The notes beneath the pieces are model-generated. The model made no database searches. It saw nothing but the letters and a program-made list of their open reading frames with translations, and had not been told where the DNA came from. From NCBI RefSeq assembly GCF_963678635.1, contig NC_087066.1, positions 41,251,223-41,315,222 on the forward strand: a stretch of DNA of 64,000 nucleotides, in the 5' to 3' direction. This DNA comes from Symsagittifera roscoffensis (Eukaryota; Xenacoelomorpha; Acoela; Convolutidae). This document shows positions 35,111-46,922 of the stretch, piece by piece (position 1 is the first letter of the stretch; every line of letters begins with the position of its first letter). The position numbers and the translations under genes were made by a program.

Positions 35111-36039
35111 TTGCCCAGAAAATACACAGTGACAGACCGTAGAAAAAGCCACTAATGACGACTGGCTGACGTCAATTACCTTAAGTCTACTCGTTTTTAA
35201 CCGTCTCGACCTAGCCAGTTGATTTTCTGATCCGCTTAAGGCTAACTAACATTTTGACAATTTTAGGCCATCAGCCAAACTACTTTTAATCAGCTTTCGT
35301 TTACATGCAAAGATAACCTCATAGCTGGGTCTCGGATCCCAAGAAAACGTGATTATTGCTAAAAACACAGCTAGAAACCGCAATTAGAGGTATTATTAGT
35401 GACAGTTATATCTTAGAGATGGATTGACCATTTCCTTGCCCCTAACTACTTAGCCCTACCTAGCTCTGATATACCAAAACAATATTGAATTGAATTAAAC
35501 GTATTCAGGGCTTTACAGCAGCTAAAAGGTAGTCAATGTTTTCTAAAAGAGTCTCTGAGCAACGGGCCTCCAATTCCAACATCTCCCAGAGATAACGTCG
35601 TTATCTTCTAATTTCTGTTGCACGGGAAGGTTCGGAGCCGTACCGAATGTCCCACTTAACCTTCCGCTGTCTTCCACAAGTAAGCACCTTTTCGTGTCTT
35701 CGTGTCACGATAAGAAGCTTCGTTCTTCTTCTCTTGTATTTCTCTTTTTTCGACTGTTTTTCGTCTCATATTCGGCTGTTGTGTCTTTGAAACGTTGTAA
35801 TCGTCAAAATGGCTGTTTCTAGCATTTCTCATAAGTATTCCATTTCCAATCAAAATTTTGAAATATTAAAACTCTGGAATGAGTCTCATTTTCATCTCAA
35901 ACTTGTTATTGAAGCCTTTAAGGTCTAATTCATCGTAAACTGGAAGGTTCGGTTGTGCCATCCGTGGGTTTGGAACAGATAATCAAAGCTTTGTAAAAAA
36001 AAAGTGAAATTTTCAGCCAAAAAGGAAATTTGGCGATGT
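35111..36039. other. intergenic DNA, no supported gene
   Basis: No ORF has recognisable features. A 65-codon minus-strand ORF at 35656-35853 is basic and low in complexity and lies in a pyrimidine-rich stretch. I see no RNA gene or repeat of note here. Confidence 0.5.
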
Positions 36040-36361
36040 GTTTTCTTTTTAGGGCCGAAAGTTAAAAATTACGATGTGTTTTTGAAGAATTTTACAAGAT
36101 GATATACATTTGATGTTGTTTTTAGTATAATTACGTCTGCAATTGGTAAGCATGCCAAACCAAAGAGCAGATTTTTTTCTGGCCAGCAAACGTTTTCAGA
36201 AAACTCTTTTGTAGAAGTAAAATTTTTGCTAAAAAGAAACTCATCAATGTGTTTACTTTTTTTAAGGCCTAAATTTCACATTAAAAAAGTATTTTGATAG
36301 TGTTTACAAGATGAAAGAAATCAATTATTGTTTTAAAGATAGTTACGCCTGCAATTGGTAA
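36040..36361. repeat. ~200-bp tandem repeat running into the assembly gap
   Basis: Two diverged units are visible, both with ATGTGTTT..CTTTTT, TTTACAAGATGA and the closing phrase CTGCAATTGGTAA, at about 36136 and again at the gap edge. The assembly gap starts right after the second unit, so unresolved repeat copies probably caused it. Confidence 0.7.
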
Positions 36362-36561
36362 NNNNNNNNNNNNNNNNNNNNNNNNNNNNNNNNNNNNNNN
36401 NNNNNNNNNNNNNNNNNNNNNNNNNNNNNNNNNNNNNNNNNNNNNNNNNNNNNNNNNNNNNNNNNNNNNNNNNNNNNNNNNNNNNNNNNNNNNNNNNNNN
36501 NNNNNNNNNNNNNNNNNNNNNNNNNNNNNNNNNNNNNNNNNNNNNNNNNNNNNNNNNNNNN
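36362..36561. other. assembly gap (200 N)
   Basis: Exactly 200 N, which suggests a fixed-size placeholder. True size unknown. A MULE transposase remnant begins immediately to its right. Confidence 0.99.
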
Positions 36562-36933
36562 GTTGGACCTTACTTGACGGAAAATCTCATTTACATTATG
36601 ACTACGTACAGCTGACTTTCTTTCAAAAAAACTCTGAAATTTGTGTTGCCAACAATGATCCTCTCAGATTTTGAAACAGTAGTTATCGCTGCTGCAATAG
36701 CAGTTTTTGAAATTGATCAATTAATAAAGAGTGTACTTTCATTACACCCAAGCAATTTACAGAAGAATTCAATTGCTGGTCTTACTACGGCTTACAAGAA
36801 AAAGCTGCATCTCCTTAAAATTTCGAGAAAAAATTTTAGTCGTGTTTTTTGCCAGAAAATGTTGTCCGAGAAAAGTTTGCCCAGCTGCGTTGTAGCCGTG
36901 ATACAAATCGATCTTTGCCTCAAAAGAATCTAG
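36562..36933 (+). pseudogene. MULE-type transposase fragment
   Basis: The ORF at 36643-36933 contains LPTMILSDFETVVIAAAIAV, which matches the conserved D-F-E...A segment of MULE transposases where the central catalytic Asp lies, and later GLTTAY, like the GL...Y that follows the conserved Cys/His region. The expected C/H pair between these is not visible. The 5' part is lost in the gap and the rest has no transposase features. It is a degraded fragment. Confidence 0.5.
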
Positions 36934-37279
36934 AGAGGTGATATTCCCCGAACACAGCAAGTGAAATAGAGATAATTATACGTCAAAGTCAACCGTTTGA
37001 AAACTTTGCTCGAAAAATCTCTCAGCGATATGAAAATGTATTGAAATAAAATAGGCACTGTGTGTCGAAATTTGTGAGAAATGACATGATTTTTATGATT
37101 TTTTAATGTAAAATAATTTTGATTTAGGTAATAATTGAGTATTGTGTTTCAATTTTTTATGCTAGTCGATACGATTTCAATTTTGAATTTTTCTGCTAGT
37201 CGAGCTTTATGCTAGTCGATACGCTTTCCAATGCAAACATTTTTAAAACCCTGATACTTACAAAATCAAAACAAACTGA

Positions 37280-37840
37280 GTGGTCACAGAACCAAGAGAT
37301 CTTCAACTCTCAAGAGAGGGCGGATATACAAAAAAATCGAAAGTGTTGTCGACCATTTTCTTAGGTCGACCTATTAGTAAAAATAAAACAAGAAAGGAAA
37401 AAAATTTTACGTCGACGGCAAATTTTTATAAACTGAGTCAAAAGGTTGCTGAGCACTTTATTGAAGGTTTGACAAAAAAAAAGAACAAAAGTTCTTCCAT
37501 TATAAAAAGCAAAAATTGGTTGCAAGTAAATTTAATCAGTATTATTTGCTTAGTAGATTCGCGAAACATTCCATACTCCGCGTCCAGACAATTCGGCCGA
37601 AGATATTCAGCCGATTTGAAATTAAAACAATTCAGCCAGAGACAATTCAGCCAATATAAGCGACCGCCGCAGTCGCACCAACGGGTTGCGAGCTTGCCTA
37701 CATATGGCAGGACTCTATACGGAATTTGGAGCCGGTTATCGCCGCGAAACGACGACGCGCGCATAGTGCGCCCACCGGCGACCTTAAGCCGAGAAATAGC
37801 TCCAATTCAGATTTCTTCTTTCGAATCTAGTGTGTTGTAA
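37280..37840 (+). other. GC-rich patch with a 186-codon ORF of doubtful status
   Basis: An open frame spans a locally GC-rich stretch (about 37660-37800) and repeated ATTCAGCC/ATTCGGCC motifs. The translation is basic with no recognisable domain, and a 108-codon ORF lies opposite. The repeats suggest a mobile-element end. I do not support it as a gene. Confidence 0.3.
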
Positions 37841-38485
37841 AAACCCGCTAAAGCATGGCGTTTGGTTGTTGCAATTCATTGCAAATTGGTCACACAATTA
37901 TAATGGAAAATTGATCTGCAATCAGTTGTCGCTTTTTCAATGTTACGAATAGTCGAGCTCCTGAAAGAAAACGGAAGGCCCCCCTCGTCGATCCACATCT
38001 GAGAATTGGTTAAATGATGACTTCTAAACTATGTTGGACAAGTAGCTGCAAGCTATACCATTGAAAACAAGAAAACAAACATTGTGTTTAGTACCTGCTG
38101 ATTCATCAATGATTTTCATCAGATTCCAAAATGAATATCTGAAATTATTTGCAGAAATTGTGATTTTGCAGAAATATTTACGCGTCTTGTACCCTCAATC
38201 AAAGAATTGTAAGTGGTTTAAGCACCATTTTGAATATTTTCATAATCGGGGCCAACTATTGTATAAATAGCCGCAATTAAATGTCTCTTCAGGATACCAA
38301 AACTGATATTAGATAGATTTAATTTAAAAAAATTTGAACCAATTTTACACTTTTTAGTATAATTTTCTGAAACAAGCATAAATTATCTTGGCAGTTTTGA
38401 TTTTTGTCTAAATTTTGCCTCAATGTTAACTTTGATCACGGTTTTATTATTTTTGAAAAACAAGAACAAAATTACAAAAAAAACT

Positions 38486-38779
38486 TCAAACTGTTAACTT
38501 AGCAGCGTTGCTTCTCGCGCCTGTTGACGAAGACATTTGAGAGTCGTTTCTCGTCGTTCTCTGTTGTCCGCCGCCCGAAGAGCTAGTCGTCTTGTTTTGG
38601 GATCGGCTGGCGGTATCGCCGGATCTTCCGCCGGTCGAGCGACCTCCGCCGGACTCCCGGTCGGAAGATCTTTCTTGTGTTTGCTGCTGGCTTTGACCGG
38701 ATCTCTGCTTTGAGTTATTTTGAGAATTGGAATTGGTTTGCTCTGTAACTGTTTGATCTGTAGACGGACTAGATCCCAT
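38486..38779 (-). CDS. small disordered S/Q/R/G-rich protein
   Basis: A 97-codon ORF composed almost only of S, Q, T, R, G, N and D (QQQTQERSSDRESGGGRSTG), with no hydrophobic core, so it is probably disordered. The start MGSSPS fits an N-myristoylation consensus (Gly2, Ser6). It is clearly GC-richer than its surroundings, which supports coding. A poly(A) signal AATAAA on the same strand lies at 38449-38444, 37 bases after the stop. No family recognised. It could be a terminal exon of a longer gene, since no TATA box is seen upstream, but the ATG is the first in frame. Confidence 0.5.
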   Translation of the reverse strand: MGSSPSTDQTVTEQTNSNSQNNSKQRSGQSQQQTQERSSDRESGGGRSTGGRSGDTASRSQNKTTSSSGGGQQRTTRNDSQMSSSTGARSNAAKLTV

Positions 38780-39430
38780 TGAACAGATTGCGAGCCGTTT
38801 CAGACATTTTTTTAGTCTGGCTAATACGTGGTGTACTTAGTATCAAGTTAAGACTTTACTGTAACTAAGTTCAAAAAGTAGATAAAAATTCTAATTTAAA
38901 AAACGTAGATTAACAAACGTCATAAAAATCCGTTTTTTGTCAATTATATGTCATCAAGGTATTAAATTATTTTTTGATCAGCTCCAGTACAAAAACGTAA
39001 GTCGTTGCTAAAACATGTGAATAATTTTGAGTTTTAAACATCGGTGATTTTAAAAATAAAGTATATGAGCAAAGTTTTCTTGAAGACGCCGTTGGTCTTT
39101 TTTCGTTTTGAATGCAATAACAAAAGCGTTTTTAATTTTTTGTCACAACTAATCACGAATAATGGGAATAAATAAGGACAAGGTCTAGAAATTAAAAGTT
39201 CTCCGCAAAGAACGCATATATGGTGATCACTTTTGATTAAATTGAGATAAACCATTTATTTTTAAGGAAAGGCCCTACATACGAGCAGTTCAGCTTTTAA
39301 CGAAAATTAGCTGATGTGCCCCCGGTTATAAATTACACGTTTTTTGGTTGTTATTAGCCGTAGCCGTGCGTGGATTATGGTAAAAATCCGGTTCAAGAGC
39401 AAAAAAAAATTGTTAGTCACTGTAACAACC
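38780..39430. other. intergenic DNA, nothing supported
   Basis: AT-rich. A 73-codon minus-strand ORF at 39034-39255 has no recognisable feature and is probably chance. Confidence 0.4.
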
Positions 39431-39840
39431 CGGATCGAGGTCGTGGCCCAGACTGCGTGGACCAGAAAATACTATGTTCAGACCGTGTGGACTGAGTGAA
39501 TCCGTGTTCAGAAGTGAGGATCGAAGAAATCCGGATTCAGACCGTGTGGACCGAAGGAATCCGGTTTGAGACCGTGTGGACCAAAGGAATCCGGGTTCAG
39601 CCGGTGTGGACCAACGAAATCCGAATTTAAACCGTGTGGGGTACAGAAATCCGGATTCAGACCGGGTGGACCGAAGGAATCTGGTTTAGGACCGTGTGGG
39701 CCAAGTGAAACCTGGATCACACCGTGTGGATCGAAAAAATCCGGATTCAGACTGTAAGAACTGGAAAACTCTGATTTGTGGCTTTGAAACTTGCGAACCA
39801 AAAGATTTCGGCACCAGACCGTTTGGACCATTTAATTCGG
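39430..39840. repeat. ~30-bp minisatellite
   Basis: About eleven imperfect copies of a 29-30-bp unit built on TCAGACCGTGTGGACC and GAATCCGG. Because the unit is close to 30 bp, both strands translate as 10-residue repeats (such as GPCGPKESGF on the plus strand), which explains the long ORFs there. I read it as a minisatellite and not a collagen-like gene, as the frame is not kept beyond the array. Confidence 0.85.
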
Positions 39841-40519
39841 TTTAAGGACAAGGGGTCCAGCAAAAAGTGTGAGTAGCGGCAGAAACCGAGATTGAAATAA
39901 TTACGGGGAGGTCAGAACCTGGATTAAAAATTATGAACCAACAAAAATCTCGATTTAGACTGTAGAACCCTGACTGTAGATTCCAGGAATATCTGTATTG
40001 CTTGTTCGTAAATTTTGGTTTTATGTTGGACTTTTTGTTTCGACCTACTCGAATTTATGTTTCGACTTTGAGTTCGATTATAGGGCCTTCTCGACAATGG
40101 ATTTTCGAACGAACTCTGATATGTGTTTTACCTGCCTCGGTCGAAATATAAATCGAAACCTCGACCCGAGAACTTATGTTTAGACCTTGCACGCGTTTGT
40201 TAAGAGTTTGCAGACTTTGCCGACTATGAATTTTCGGTCCAAACGCGGATCGATTCAGATTTATTTAGTCTAAACATAAAATCCCGACATCGACCCGTGA
40301 AGCCATGTACTTTCTTCCTATTAACTACGAGCGATTCCATAGGGCGATCTAATAACAGGCACTAAAAGCAGCCACTAAAAACCAAAACCTAGAAGGGACA
40401 AGAGTAAATTGACAAAAATGTTTTGGAAAATTGAATCAAAATTTTTCAACATAAACAGCGGTTAGCAGGTATGAAAAATATAAACTATAAAAAAAAATTC
40501 TACGCGATCTTTGAAATGT
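39841..40519. other. intergenic DNA, nothing supported
   Basis: AT-rich sequence in which TTTCGACC-type phrases recur loosely (40030-40260), perhaps a decayed extension of the neighbouring minisatellite. No gene supported. Confidence 0.4.
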
Positions 40520-43500
40520 CTCCGAATTGTTTCTAGATGGTGACACCTGAATATGAAAAACTACAAAAAATTGAACAAAAGACTTTTTAAAAACGAAATA
40601 ACAAAAAACTAACAACAATCAATATATCATATTCACAGCCTGTTTTAAATTTTATAATGGAATGTTTCGAAAAAATGTGGAATTACGAAAATTAACAGAA
40701 CGATACTTTATTAGTAGGAGGCAAAGTGGAGTTTCTCCCCACTTCGCTCTCCAACTTACAATAGCAAATAAACATAGAAATGCAAGATAGCCAAAAGAAA
40801 GTGAAATTTTTGACATCGAGAAAAATTTTTAAAAATCAGAATCTACTAAAATCTGCTTTGAATGAGGTTCAATATGAAAAAGCAGGATGTTCATCGGCAT
40901 AACCGCCTGCATGAAACAAGTATTCAAGCACATTAATTGTGCCGAAACTCAGCCGACAACACTTCTCAGCCGACAACGTTGCGTCGAAGAGAATAGAAAA
41001 TTCTCCTCTGGAATCAAAAAATAATAAAATAAAAAAAACTCTAATTGAGATCAATAAGCAAAAAAAAATAACATTCCAAACCTATTTTAACCAAATAAAG
41101 TTTTTTATTTGAAAATGAAACAAAAAAGTATACAAAGTCAGAGAAATTAAGTTTATAAGAGACCAATTAGTCAAAACGTCTTCAGCTACCTTAAAACTTC
41201 TTACAGCACAAAAAGCGTTAACATTGCAAGAAAAACTTGAAAGCTGCTGGAAAAGAATGGAAAATAAGCCGAAAAATTAAACAGACAACCGTTAGGCCGA
41301 CATTTTGATGCTGAACGTTTTCAGTTTTAAAAATTTTTACCCATCAACTAATTTCAGTAACCAGTGGTTAAACTTGATTTTTCCAGACACTGAGCTTGTC
41401 AGCTGCAAAACTGAATGCTGTCTGAATGACTCAGTGATTTTGATTAGTTAGTAAGGAATCGAAAAAAGTCTACTTATTAGTTTTCTAACGCATTTAAGTT
41501 GCAAGTGTAACAAATTTTTTTTCACATCAATGATAGATAGCAAAAAAACTAGATTTTAAGCTCTCTTTTGCAGAACATAATTCGCATACACAAAAGCATT
41601 GTTTCTAGCACAGTTATTTAGCTGAAGCACTTGAAAATGTACGTAGGCTTCGCTGAACGGCACCAACTCTACGCGTTCAAGTGAAAAAACAAAAATTTAG
41701 ACTATTCTGAAACTAATCTGAAAAAAACCTGTTTAATCATTGGTACAATACGAGTGAAAAAAAAAATGGTACGGTAGGCAATCAAACTTGATTTTAAAAA
41801 TCATTAACAAACAAAAAAAAAAAATTTTTTTTTGGCGAATTGTAATTTTTTTGTTTCTTCGGCCATAATCGGTTCTGAACGAAACCTCATAAAGAAGTAA
41901 ATTTGATAATAAGAGTAGAATACTGTGACATACAAACATTGAAATATTGAGACTTTGCAATATTGTGAGTTACAAATTTTTGTAAATTGATTCTAGATGG
42001 TGACACCTGAATGTGAAAAACTACAAAATTTGAACAAAAAATTTTTTAAAAACGAAAATTCAAAAGCAAACAACAAGCAATATATCATATTCACGGCCTG
42101 TTTTAAATTTTATAATGAAATGTTTCAAAAAAATGTGGAACTACAAAAATTAACAGAACGATACTTTGTTAGAAGGAGGCGAAGTGGAGCTTCTCCCCCC
42201 TTCGCTCTCCAACTTACAATTGCAAATAAACATAGAAATGCAAACTAGCCAAAAGAAATTGAAAGTTTTGACATCAAGAAAAGTTTTTTAAATCAGAATG
42301 ATCTCATGTACTAAAATCTGCTTTGAACAAGGTTCAATTTAAAAAGAGCGGTATGTTCAACGGCACAAACGCCTGCATGAAACAAGTATTCAAGCACAAT
42401 AATTGAGCCGCAACTCAGCCGACAACACTTCTGAGCCGACAACAGCCGACAACGTTGCGTCGAAAAGAATAGAAAAATTCTCCACTGGAATCAAAAAACA
42501 ATGAAAAAACTCTAATTGAAATCAATAAGCATAAAACAAAATGCTAAAATTGTTATAGCCAAATAAAGATTTTAGATTTAAAAATGAAACAAAAAAGTAT
42601 ACAAAGTCAGAGAAATTAAGTTTATAAAAGACGAATTAGTCAAAACGCTTTCAGTTACGATAAAATTTCTTACAGCACAAAAAACTTTAATTTAACAAGA
42701 AAGGCTTAAAAACTGCTGGAACAGATTAAAAAATAAGCCGAAAAAATAAACAGACAACCGTACGGCAGACATTTTGATGCTGAACGTTTTCAGTTTTAAA
42801 AATTTTTACCCGCCAATTAATTTCAGTAACCAGTAGTTAAACTTGATTTTTCCAGACACTGAGTTTGTCAGCTGCAGAACTGAATGCTGTTTGAATGAAT
42901 CAGTGATTTTGATTAACTAGTAAGAAATCCGAAAAAAGTATACTTTCTAGTTTTCTAACGCATGTTAGTTGCAAGTGTAACAATTTTTTTTTCACATCAA
43001 TGATAGATAGCAAAAAAACTAGATTTTAAGCTCTCTTTTGCAGAACATAATTTGCATACACAAAAGCATTGTTTCTAGCACCATTGTTTAGCTGAAGCAC
43101 TTGAAAATGTACGTAGGCTCCGCTGAACGGCACTAACCTTACGCGTTCAAGTGAAAAAAAAAAATTTAGACTGTGCTGAAACCAATCTGAAAAAAAACCT
43201 GTTTAATCATTGATAAAATACGAGTGAAAAAAATCGAAAATGGTACGGTAGACAATCAAACTTGAGTTTAAAAATCATAAACAAGCAAAAAAGACACTTT
43301 TTTGGCGAATTGTAATCTTTTTGTTTCTTTAATGAAACAAAAAAGTATACAAAGTCAGAGGAATTAAGTTTATAAGAGACCAATTAGTCAAAACGCTTTC
43401 AGTTACCATATAATTTTTTGCAGCACAAAATGCTTTAACATAGCAAGAAAGACTTAAAAGCTGCTGTAAAAGATTGGAAAAGAAGCCAATAAAAAACAGA

Positions 43501-46500
43501 CAACCGTTAGGCCGACATTTTGATGATGAACGTTTTCAGATTTATAAATTTTTACCCGCCAACTAATTTCAGTTACCAGTAGTTAAACTTAATTTTTCCA
43601 GACACTGAGCTTGTCAGCTGCAGAACTGAATGCTGTTTGAATGACTCAGTGATTTTTACTAACAAGTAAGGAATCCGAAAAACTCTACTTTCTTGTTTTC
43701 TAACGCTTGTTAGTTGCAAGTGTAACATATTTGTTTTTACATCATTGATAGATAGCAACAAAATTAGATTTTTAGCTCTCTTTTGCAGAACAAAATTCGC
43801 ATACACAAAAGCATTGTTTCTAGCACCATTGTTTAGCTGAAGCACTTGAAAATGAACGTAGGCTTCGCTGAACGGCACCAACTTTACGCGTTCATGTGAA
43901 AAAATAAAAATTTAGTCTCTGCTGAAACTAATCTGAAAAAAAAACCTGTTTAATCTTTAATAAAATACGAGTGAAAAAAATCAAAAATGGTACGGTAGAC
44001 AATCAAACTTGAGTTTAAAAATCATAAACAAGCAAAAAAGTCACTTTTTTGGCGAATTGTAATCTTTTTGTTTCTTTGGCCATAATCGGTTCTGAATGAA
44101 ACCTCATAAAGAAGTAAATTTGATAATAAGAGTAGAATACTGTGACATACAAACATTGAAATATTGAGACTTTGAATTATTGTGACTTACAAATTTTTGT
44201 AAATTGATTCTAGATGGTGACACCTGAATGTGAAAAACTACAAAATTTGAACAAAAGATTTTTTAAAAGCGAAAATTCAAAAACAAACAACAAACAATAT
44301 ACCATATTCACAGCCTGTTTTGAGTTTTATATTGAAATGCTTCAAAAAAAAGTGGAATTACGAAAATTAACAGAACGATACTTCATTAGTAGTTGGTGGC
44401 GAAGTGGAGCTTCTCCCCACTTCGCTCTCCAACTTACAATTGCAAATAAACATAGAAATGCAAGCTAGCCAGAAGAAATTGAAATTTTTGACATCAAGAA
44501 GAATTCTTTAAATGAGAATGATCTCATCTACTAAAATCTGCTTTGAATGAGGTTCAATTTGAAAAGAGCAGTATGTTCAACGGCACAACCGCCTGCATGA
44601 AACAAGTATTCGAGCACATTAATTGAGCCGCAACTCAGCCGACAACACTTCTCAGCCGACAACAGCCGACAACGTTGCGTCGAAGAGAATAGAAAATTCT
44701 CCTCTGGAATCAAAAAATAATAAAATAAAAAAAACTCTAATTGAGATCAATAAGCAAAAAAGAACATTCCAAACCTATTTTAACCAAATAAAGATTTTAG
44801 ATTTAAAAATGAAAAAAAAAACTATACAAAGTCAGAGAAATTAAGTTTATAAAAGACCAATTAGTCAAAACGTTTTCAGTTACCATAAAATTTTTTACAG
44901 CACAAAAAGCTTTAACATAGCAAGAAAGACTTGAAAGCTGCTGGAAAAGAATGGAAAATAAGCCGAAAAAATAAACAGACAACCGTTAGGCCGACGTTTT
45001 GATGCTGAACGTTTTCAGTTTTAAAAATTTTTACCCGCCAACTAATTTCCGTAACCAGTAGTTAAACTTGATTTTTCCAGACACTGAGCTTGTCAGCTGC
45101 AAAACTGAATGCTGTCTGAATGACTCAGTGATTTTGATTAGTTAGTAAGGAATCGAAAAAAGTATACTTTCTAGTTTTCTAACGCATGTTAGTTGCAAGT
45201 GTAACAATTTATTTTTCACATCAATGATAGATAGCAAAAAAACTAGATTTTAAGCTCTCTTTTGCAGAACATAATTCGCATACACAAAAGCATTGTTTCT
45301 AGCAAAGTTATGTAGCTGAAGCACTTGAAAATGTACGTAGGCTTCGCTGAACGGCACCAACTCTTCGCGTTCAAGTGAAAATATAAAAATTTAGACTCTG
45401 CTGAAACTATTCTGAAAAAAAAACCTGTTTAATCAATGGAAAAATACGATTGAAAAAAAATCAAAAATGGTACGGTAGACAATCAAACTTGATTTTAAAA
45501 ATCATTAACAAGCAAAAAAAAATATTTTTTTTTGGCGAATTGTAATTTTTTCGTTTCTTCGGCCATAATCGGTTCTGAACGAAACCTCATAAAGAAGTAA
45601 ACTTGATAGTAAGAGTAGAAAACTGTGACATACAAACATTGAAATATTGAAACTTTGAGACTTTGAAATAATGTGACTTACAAAGTTTTGTAAATTGATT
45701 CTAGATGGTGACACCTGAATGTGAAAACTACAAAAAATTGAACGAAAGATTTTTTAAAAACGAAATTTCAAAAAAAACATTCATCAATATATCATATTCA
45801 CAGCCTGTTTTAATTTTTATAATGTTTCGAAAAAATGTGGAATTACGAAAATTATTAGTAGCTTCACCCACTTCGCTCTCCAATTTACAATAGCAAATAA
45901 ACTTAGAAATGCAAGCTAGCCAAAAGAAAGTGAAATTTTTGACATCAAGAAGAATTCTTTAAATGAGAATGATCTCATCTACTAAAATCTACTTTGAATG
46001 AGGTTCAATTTGAAAAAAGCAGTATGTTCAACGGCACAACCGCCTGCATGAAACAAAAATTCAAGCACATTTATTGAGCCGCAACTCAGCCGACAACACT
46101 TCTCAGTCGACAACAGCCGACAAGGTTGCGTCGAAAAGAATAGAAAAATTCTCCTCTGGAATCAAAAAAATAATGAAAAAACTCTAATTGAGATCATTAA
46201 GCATAAAAGCATATGCCAAACCTATTTTAGCCAAATACAAATTTTAGATTTAAAAGTGAAACAAAAAAGTATACAAAGTCAGAGAAATTAAGTTTATAAA
46301 AGACCAATTAGTCAAAACGTCTTCAGCTACCTTAAAACTTCTTACAGCACAAAAAGCGTTAACATTGCAAGAAAAACTTGAAAGCTGCTGGAAAAGAATG
46401 GAAAATAAGCCGAAAAAATAAACAGACAGCCGTTAGACCGACAGTTTGATGCTGAACGTTTTAAGTTTTAAAAATTTTTACCCGCCAACTAATTTCAGTA

Positions 46501-46922
46501 ACCAGTAGTTAAACTTGATTTTTCCAGAGACTGAGCTTGTCAGCTGTAGAACTGAACGCTGTTGGAATGACTCAGTGATTTTGATTAACTAGTAAGGAAT
46601 CCGAAAAAGTCTACTTTCTAGTTTTCTAACGCTTGTTAGTTGAAAGTGTAACATTTTTTTTCCACATCATTGATAGATAGCAAAAAAATTAGATTTCTAG
46701 CACTCTTTTGCTGAACATAATTCGCATACACAAAAGCACTGTTTCTAGCACAGTTATTTAGCTGAAGCACTTGAAAATATACGTAGGCTTCGCTGAACGG
46801 CACCAATTTTACTCGTTCAAATGAAAATATCGAAATTTAGACTCTGCTGAAACTAATCTGAAAAAAAAACCTGTTTAACCATTGGTAAAATACGAGTGAA
46901 AAAAAAATCAAAAATGGTACGG
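40520..46922. repeat. tandem array of ~1.46-kb units
   Basis: The anchor TTCTAGATGGTGACACCTGA recurs at 40531, 41991, 44208 and 45699, giving spacings of 1460, 2217 and 1491. The 2217 spacing is explained by an extra internal duplication of about 743 bp (42587-43330 repeated from 43331). Each unit contains, in order, a MVTPECEKLQ-type ORF, a GCCGACAAC-rich stretch, a GTATACAAAGTCAGAG stretch and a region near AATGGTACGG. The units are diverged by several percent with many small indels. The array ends abruptly after AATGGTACGG at 46922. Confidence 0.9.
41997..42248 (+). other. recurrent ~83-codon ORF of the tandem array
   Basis: The same ORF is open here (83 codons) and at 44214-44468 (84 codons), both ending LTIANKHRNA plus one residue. 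The copies at 40537 and 45705 are frameshifted. The translation is basic with an amphipathic middle (VELQKLTERYF). No family known. Two of four copies being open at several-percent divergence is weak evidence for coding. Confidence 0.35.

Noticed and set aside
37280-37840. 186-codon ORF as a real gene
   Set aside because: Spans repeat motifs and a GC patch with an opposing ORF; no recognisable domain or gene signals.
39430-39760. CRISPR-like array
   Set aside because: Units are contiguous and imperfect with no unique spacers, in a eukaryotic context.
39508-39831. Collagen-like or repeat protein (GPHGLNPD repeats)
   Set aside because: Caused by a 30-bp minisatellite whose unit length is a multiple of three; both strands give such ORFs.
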